DNA of 64,000 nucleotides, taken from positions 1-64,000 of the forward strand of contig CAYGRE010000003.1 in the NCBI GenBank assembly GCA_964352215.1. Direction: 5' to 3'. The stretch comes from CAWUKT01 sp964352215 (GTDB lineage Bacteria; Bacteroidota; Bacteroidia; J057; JADKCL01). How positions within the stretch are numbered: position 1 is the first letter of the stretch; every line of letters begins with the position of its first letter. Below, piece after piece: positions 59,710 to 64,000 of the stretch. Under the pieces are notes generated by a model. That model saw nothing but the letters and a program-made list of their open reading frames with translations. It was not told the DNA's origin and searched no databases. Made by a program: the position numbers and the translations under genes.

Positions 59710-62463
59710 TCACATATTCCGCATCCCGGAAGCCACTTTCAACTTCCAATTCCTGATATTTGTCTTGCGGAGGTCAAGATTGGCCGCGAGGTAGTACAGT
59801 CGCTGCCCGGCACTCCCCTTGGCAGTCATAAACCGATCGCGCAAATAATAAGGTGGGATGGACTGGTAATACAAGGTCGCCTCTACAGAAGCTGCCTGGA
59901 TTCCTTCCGGCAAAGTGATCTGATAAGTGATGCGGTCTCCCCCTTCTCCAAAGTCCTTGTCTTTGACCGCCTTTCCTTTGGGCCAGGTTGCTTCCAATTG
60001 CTTGGGGTCCTGGATCGCATTGGTGTATTTTTTCCACCCCTTGGGCAACAAGCGGTTGTCCTTGACGTGGTCATAGATCGCGATGAAGCTGGTGGTAAAC
60101 CTCCCCTCATAATTCTTTACCAATTCCTGGTAGATCTGTACCTGGTCCTCGCGGGTGATCACCTTGTGGTGGGGTTGATACATCTGCTCTTTCGTCCGGG
60201 GATCTTCATCGAAGAACTCGGAAGGCAAAGGCTTGCCATCAGGTCCGAGGATCACCCCGACTCCATTCGTCTTTCCGGAAATCCAGACGACTCTACCGGA
60301 AGCATCCTTGACTTGGAATTCCAGGAATGCACGTCGGAAACCAACCCCGGAAGGGAATCGGTGTCCAACTTTACTGGTCACCTTCACTTCTGCATCGACT
60401 TTGGTACCTTTTTGGCTTAGAGAAAGGACTTCGACATCCGCCGTATTCTGGGTTGCCAAAACCTGAGACGAATGGATGGCCTGAGGAATGACAGGCGAAC
60501 CGGTCATATAGTCCAGTTTGTAAATACCAAGGATGCTGTCAAACTGGTTGAACATCTCAAGGCCAAATTGATTGATCCCCAAGAGTGTATGGCGGTGGAA
60601 AGTGTCCCGGCGCGCTACGAAGAGAGAGTCAAAGGGGGCCAGGTGATCCGCTTCGGGATAACTTTGGTCCTGAACATTGGCGATCTGGGTGTTCTTGATG
60701 GGCTTACCACTCTCGTCATACGGAAATGTGGTCGGCATGTGGCAGGTTTGGCAGGTCTTCACATCGTTGCCAATCGGTGCGGTTTCATTCTGATAGGCAC
60801 TGTTTTGCCATTCGAGATAGGTGGATTGTTCATAGATATTCTTGTATCCGGTCGGATCTTTGGGGTCTTTGACGGGCTGGCCATCTCCTTTGAATACAGG
60901 GAGGTAGACCGTATGGCAACTGGAGCAGAGGCGGCTTTCTTTGATAAAGGAACTGTATTTGGGGCGTATGCCCAGGCCCTCCATCATCGGATGGGTAGAG
61001 ACCTCTTCATAAGGACCGTAGATCCAGGAAATATCCTTGCCATCCTTTGTCTCAAATTCACCGGGAGAAGAGACATTGAATTTACCGGTAGCAATGTCGA
61101 TCAAGGGCTCATCCTTGTTTACGATCTGGTGACAGACCATGCAGGAAATGCCATCCCGCGAAAGGGAGCCGTACAGGGAATAAGGCTCATCATCCTTTTC
61201 AAAAACAAACTTCTCCTTGTAGAAATGCCCCTTGTCATCGTTGTGGAATTGGCGTTGACCCATCACTCCATGGCAGGAGAGGCAGGTATTCTGCAAAAAT
61301 CCTGGTAGTGTATCCTGGTCGTGGATGGCCATTTCTGATTCCAACTGGGCAAAGAAAATGGGATCGCGACCGGCAAGACCCATCATAGAACCCTGCCATT
61401 CTCCATAGGGAGATACATTCCAGCCCTTTTCGCCGGGCGCAGTAGTATCCGGAATAAACATATTGACCCCATAGGCGGTGGAATTGGAGCCTGAATGACA
61501 AGGCATGCAGTTGTCCGAGGAAATGAACTGAAGGGGACCGGAGGGCAGAGAAGTCACATGGTCAAAAGTTCTGGGGGGAATCACCTGAACATCTGATTTT
61601 GACACCGCCTGCTGTTCTGTAAAGAAATTGGTGAACTGCTTGTAGTTGGGGTTTTTGGCTCTGGCGGTTCTGCGTTTTGCCATTTTGTAGGCGATGTTGT
61701 CGTGGTGGGCCGGGGCATGTTCACCGTAGAAATCATCCGGGACCGTATCGGCTGGCATCCAGGATTGATCGTAAGTGTATTGAATAGGGTTTCCCGGTTG
61801 TCCTTTGATATTGTCAAGTGCTGAAAAAGTAAGGTCGTCTTCGGGAGCGGCATGACAGCGCATACAATAGGTGGCAAAGCCTGAGTGTGCAGGACGAAAC
61901 CCCTTTTCTGGGTCGTAGTATTCAGGGTCATCAATCGCCTGGGCGGGATTGCTTCCATGTGGGCCATTGTAGGAACCCCAGTACCAACCATCCCAACTCG
62001 CTCCGGAATCCCGGATCATTACCGTCCACATATAAAGAGAGTCCACGATTTGCGCATCCGGCATATTGTGGTACTTGATCGCTGGCGCAGGGAGCATTTC
62101 CTTTACGATGACAGAACCATTGGGGGGATTTCCAACCCGGCCTCCCTGAAGCCATTTGAAAAACCGGGGGGAATAATACATCCTCACCGCAGGGTGAACC
62201 CCATAATAAACATTCTTGATGAAGGGGCCGGTATCACGTACCCGTTTATCAACCTGCCAGCCTGGCATCGTCGCATAAACCCGGTCTTGCAACCAAGGGT
62301 ATAGTTTTGCCTCAAATTCTGCATTTGAGAGGGAAGAAGGTTGTGGCAGTCCGGATTCCCCGGTCCATGCATCTCCCCGAAAGAAATCCGGTTTTACAGA
62401 AAAACCAATTGTGATAATGAAAAGTAAGGTCATCAAGACGACCAGGATGCGATTCCAATTCAT
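59710..62463 (-). CDS. Hexaheme c-type cytochrome
   Basis: Exported protein of 917 residues with an N-terminal membrane anchor or uncleaved signal (ILVVLMTLLFIITIGFSV). Six CxxCH heme attachment sites are visible in order: CMRCH, CMPCH, CLSCH, CMVCH, CSSCH and CQTCH, spread from about residue 205 to 585. The last 300 residues form a heme-free beta-rich domain. The role may be periplasmic electron transfer or a reductase; I do not recognise a named family. It has no maturation or quinol-oxidase partner nearby and is a single gene. The next gene upstream is an NHL protein. Confidence 0.85.
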   Translation of the reverse strand: MNWNRILVVLMTLLFIITIGFSVKPDFFRGDAWTGESGLPQPSSLSNAEFEAKLYPWLQDRVYATMPGWQVDKRVRDTGPFIKNVYYGVHPAVRMYYSPRFFKWLQGGRVGNPPNGSVIVKEMLPAPAIKYHNMPDAQIVDSLYMWTVMIRDSGASWDGWYWGSYNGPHGSNPAQAIDDPEYYDPEKGFRPAHSGFATYCMRCHAAPEDDLTFSALDNIKGQPGNPIQYTYDQSWMPADTVPDDFYGEHAPAHHDNIAYKMAKRRTARAKNPNYKQFTNFFTEQQAVSKSDVQVIPPRTFDHVTSLPSGPLQFISSDNCMPCHSGSNSTAYGVNMFIPDTTAPGEKGWNVSPYGEWQGSMMGLAGRDPIFFAQLESEMAIHDQDTLPGFLQNTCLSCHGVMGQRQFHNDDKGHFYKEKFVFEKDDEPYSLYGSLSRDGISCMVCHQIVNKDEPLIDIATGKFNVSSPGEFETKDGKDISWIYGPYEEVSTHPMMEGLGIRPKYSSFIKESRLCSSCHTVYLPVFKGDGQPVKDPKDPTGYKNIYEQSTYLEWQNSAYQNETAPIGNDVKTCQTCHMPTTFPYDESGKPIKNTQIANVQDQSYPEADHLAPFDSLFVARRDTFHRHTLLGINQFGLEMFNQFDSILGIYKLDYMTGSPVIPQAIHSSQVLATQNTADVEVLSLSQKGTKVDAEVKVTSKVGHRFPSGVGFRRAFLEFQVKDASGRVVWISGKTNGVGVILGPDGKPLPSEFFDEDPRTKEQMYQPHHKVITREDQVQIYQELVKNYEGRFTTSFIAIYDHVKDNRLLPKGWKKYTNAIQDPKQLEATWPKGKAVKDKDFGEGGDRITYQITLPEGIQAASVEATLYYQSIPPYYLRDRFMTAKGSAGQRLYYLAANLDLRKTNIRNWKLKVASGMRNM

Positions 62464-62617
62464 AGTTATTCGATTTATAGGCCAGTAAGGTAGCCGATGA
62501 AAAAAGCCCTTTAGCTAATAGTAGTCTTACCTAAAATAAGAATTGGGTCACCCAAATACAAAAAGATATTTATGGGAAAGCGAAGGATTCCGCAAAGGCC
62601 TCAATGATTGGAACAGG

Positions 62618-63994
62618 CTAGTTTTTCGTTTCTTTTACCAAGTGTCTAACCACAGTGTTATGACCATCCCAATGAATTACCAGATAATAGGAACCGGGAG
62701 CGAGGGTGGTCATGTCGAGATTGAACAGACCTCCACCCAATCCCTTCCGGGCGATGATTTCCTGGCCCAGTAGATCATAGACTGCCAGGCTGAAAGCACC
62801 CGTAATCAGTTCCGTATGAATGGAAATCCGGTCGCTAAATGGGTTGGGAAATGCTGTGATCCAACCACTGCTTATTTCTGGAATTGCTGTAAATGGTCCC
62901 TGGATATATCTGATTGCATTATTGTTGACATCGACCACATAGAGACGGTTACGTGCCGGGTCCATGGCGGTTGCACGTGGGAAGTTGAAGGTGGCCAGGG
63001 AATCGATACCGTTGGAAAATCCAGGACTACCCGATCCTGCAAACGTAGAAACATTGTTCGTGGAGTCAATGATTCGAACCCGATGGCTGGACCCATCCCC
63101 CACGAAAATTATCCCGTCATAGGAGACATGGACAGCAGTAGGGGTATCGAAAAGCGCCTGGTTTCCGGGGCCATTCTGAAATCCTCCCCCTGACTGACCC
63201 GAAATACCACTTCCTGCGACTGTGCTTACCACTTGGTTGCCATCAATCTTTCTGATCCTGTGGTTGAAGGCATCCGCCACGAAGATATTGTTATTAGAAT
63301 CGATTGAGATTTCCGTGGGGGTATAGAACCGGGCTGATGTATCGGCCGCATCAACATACCCACCCACACTCTGAACTCCGATTGAAGTGCCTCCTCCGGC
63401 CCAGGTGGATACCATCCCTCCAGGAGTAATCTTGCGGATCCGGTGGTTCCAGCTGTCACTGACATACAGATTTCCGGAAGCGTCAATACAAATCCCTCTT
63501 GGGTAATTGAATTGTGCGATGGAATCGGGTCCATCCAGATACCCGGCTACCCCAGTGCCAGCGACGGTGCTGACAATTCCAGAAGTGGAGATTTTCCGAA
63601 TGCGCTGGTTGAGGAAATCGGAGACAAAGACATTTCCGGCAGGATCAATGCAGATATTGTAGGGGTCATTGAAGCGGGCAAATCCAGACGGGCCATCTAC
63701 ATAGCCAGGCTGGCCGGTCCCGGCCAGGGTAGAAACAGTTCCACCGGTAGTGATCTTTCGGATCACATGGTTCCCACCATCGGCAATATAGAGATTCCCG
63801 GTAGCGTCCAGCACGATCCCATGAGGGGTGTCAAAAGCAGCAATGCTGGTGTCTCCATTCGTGAATCCGGGAAAACCGATCCCTGCGTAGGTATGAACCG
63901 TGTTTTGCGAGAAGACGAAGGTAAATGTGAGCCCTATGAGGACAATGAACGACCCCAATCGGGTAAGGGTATTCCGGGTATTAGCTGTGTGCAT
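62618..63994 (-). CDS. NHL-repeat beta-propeller protein with T9SS domain
   Basis: Secreted protein of 458 residues. The signal peptide is GSFIVLIGLTFTFVFSQ. Six NHL repeats follow, each with a P-x-G-I-x-I/V-D-x-x-G-N-x-Y-V/I-x-D core (PHGIVLDATGNLYIADGGNH; PYNICIDPAGNVFVSDFLNQ; PRGICIDASGNLYVSDSWNH; PTEISIDSNNNIFVADAFNH; PTAVHVSYDGIIFVGDGSSH; PRATAMDPARNRLYVVDVNN), forming a six-bladed propeller. The type IX sorting domain (TAFPNPFSDR, then VYDLLGQEIIARKG) ends the protein. Start at 63994 is near the window edge but is followed by a proper signal peptide, so it appears complete. Function: ligand binding or enzyme, unknown. Confidence 0.9.
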   Translation of the reverse strand: MHTANTRNTLTRLGSFIVLIGLTFTFVFSQNTVHTYAGIGFPGFTNGDTSIAAFDTPHGIVLDATGNLYIADGGNHVIRKITTGGTVSTLAGTGQPGYVDGPSGFARFNDPYNICIDPAGNVFVSDFLNQRIRKISTSGIVSTVAGTGVAGYLDGPDSIAQFNYPRGICIDASGNLYVSDSWNHRIRKITPGGMVSTWAGGGTSIGVQSVGGYVDAADTSARFYTPTEISIDSNNNIFVADAFNHRIRKIDGNQVVSTVAGSGISGQSGGGFQNGPGNQALFDTPTAVHVSYDGIIFVGDGSSHRVRIIDSTNNVSTFAGSGSPGFSNGIDSLATFNFPRATAMDPARNRLYVVDVNNNAIRYIQGPFTAIPEISSGWITAFPNPFSDRISIHTELITGAFSLAVYDLLGQEIIARKGLGGGLFNLDMTTLAPGSYYLVIHWDGHNTVVRHLVKETKN

Positions 63995-64000
63995 AGAGGT

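Noticed and set aside
59689..61308. Plus-strand frames of 243 and 278 codons over the cytochrome gene
   Set aside because: The minus strand has six ordered CxxCH sites and an export signal; the plus-strand frames are shadows.

Overview
The window is 64 kb of chromosome from a member of the Bacteroidota, most likely a marine Saprospiria/Lewinella-type organism. This is inferred from gene content: a SusC/SusD pair, several secreted proteins with type IX secretion (T9SS) C-terminal sorting domains, an IPTL-type C-terminal anchor protein, a FecR/ECF sigma pair, DUF3857-transglutaminase and PagL-like outer-membrane proteins, and promoters close to the Bacteroidota TTG-N19/20-TAnnTTTG form. No rRNA, tRNA, insertion sequence, prophage or CRISPR array was seen.

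Layout. 0-12 kb: an AspT/YidE-type transporter, a lipoprotein aminopeptidase-like hydrolase, a quinone-reductase-like flavoprotein and a Crp/Fnr regulator. The regulator is divergent from a fatty-acid beta-oxidation operon (thiolase, then bifunctional FadJ-type protein), which ends in a serine hydrolase. Next come an XRE-Panacea antitoxin-like gene with a 39-codon overlapping ORF and an IPTL-anchored secreted protein. 12-23 kb: mostly housekeeping genes (MazG-like pyrophosphohydrolase, HNH nuclease, PepSY-like secreted protein, DUF72, stress-protein-like plus NhaD-type antiporter, aminotransferase, HemW, YchJ), then a TPR/HTH regulator whose 5' end looks lost. 23-28 kb: a protein with the leader seen on Bacteroidota contractile-injection-system cargo, an LRR protein, and a DUF3857/transglutaminase/DUF2569 gene broken by a G8 run. 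28-36 kb: inositol phosphatase, SecA, then a tightly coupled three-gene operon of two different ATP-grasp ligases and an AstE-like deacylase, probably making and trimming an unknown amide-linked small molecule.

36-44 kb (minus strand): a SusC-SusD-sodium symporter-metallophosphoesterase operon and a DUF2064 glycosyltransferase. 44-52 kb: T9SS cargo proteins flanking a roughly 600-bp non-coding array of about 27 degenerate 22-23 bp repeats, thiol peroxidase, and a decayed TPR-histidine kinase. 52-56 kb: ECF sigma factor with an internal heptapeptide repeat, FecR anti-sigma and a two-lobed retropepsin-like protein, followed by a PagL-like deacylase. 56-58.5 kb: a Fic AMP-transferase and a divergent lipase-domain effector candidate, separated by five phased copies of a 33-bp palindrome. 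58.5-64 kb: acyl-lipid desaturase, a hexaheme cytochrome c and an NHL-repeat T9SS protein.

The most noteworthy elements are the ATP-grasp operon (32.4-35.9 kb), the 22-bp repeat array (46.4-47.0 kb), the phased palindrome array between fic and the lipase (56.9-57.1 kb), the two cargo-like leader proteins (23.0 and 57.3 kb) and the Panacea gene with its tiny partner (10.3-11.2 kb). All functional statements come from motif reading; no database search was run.
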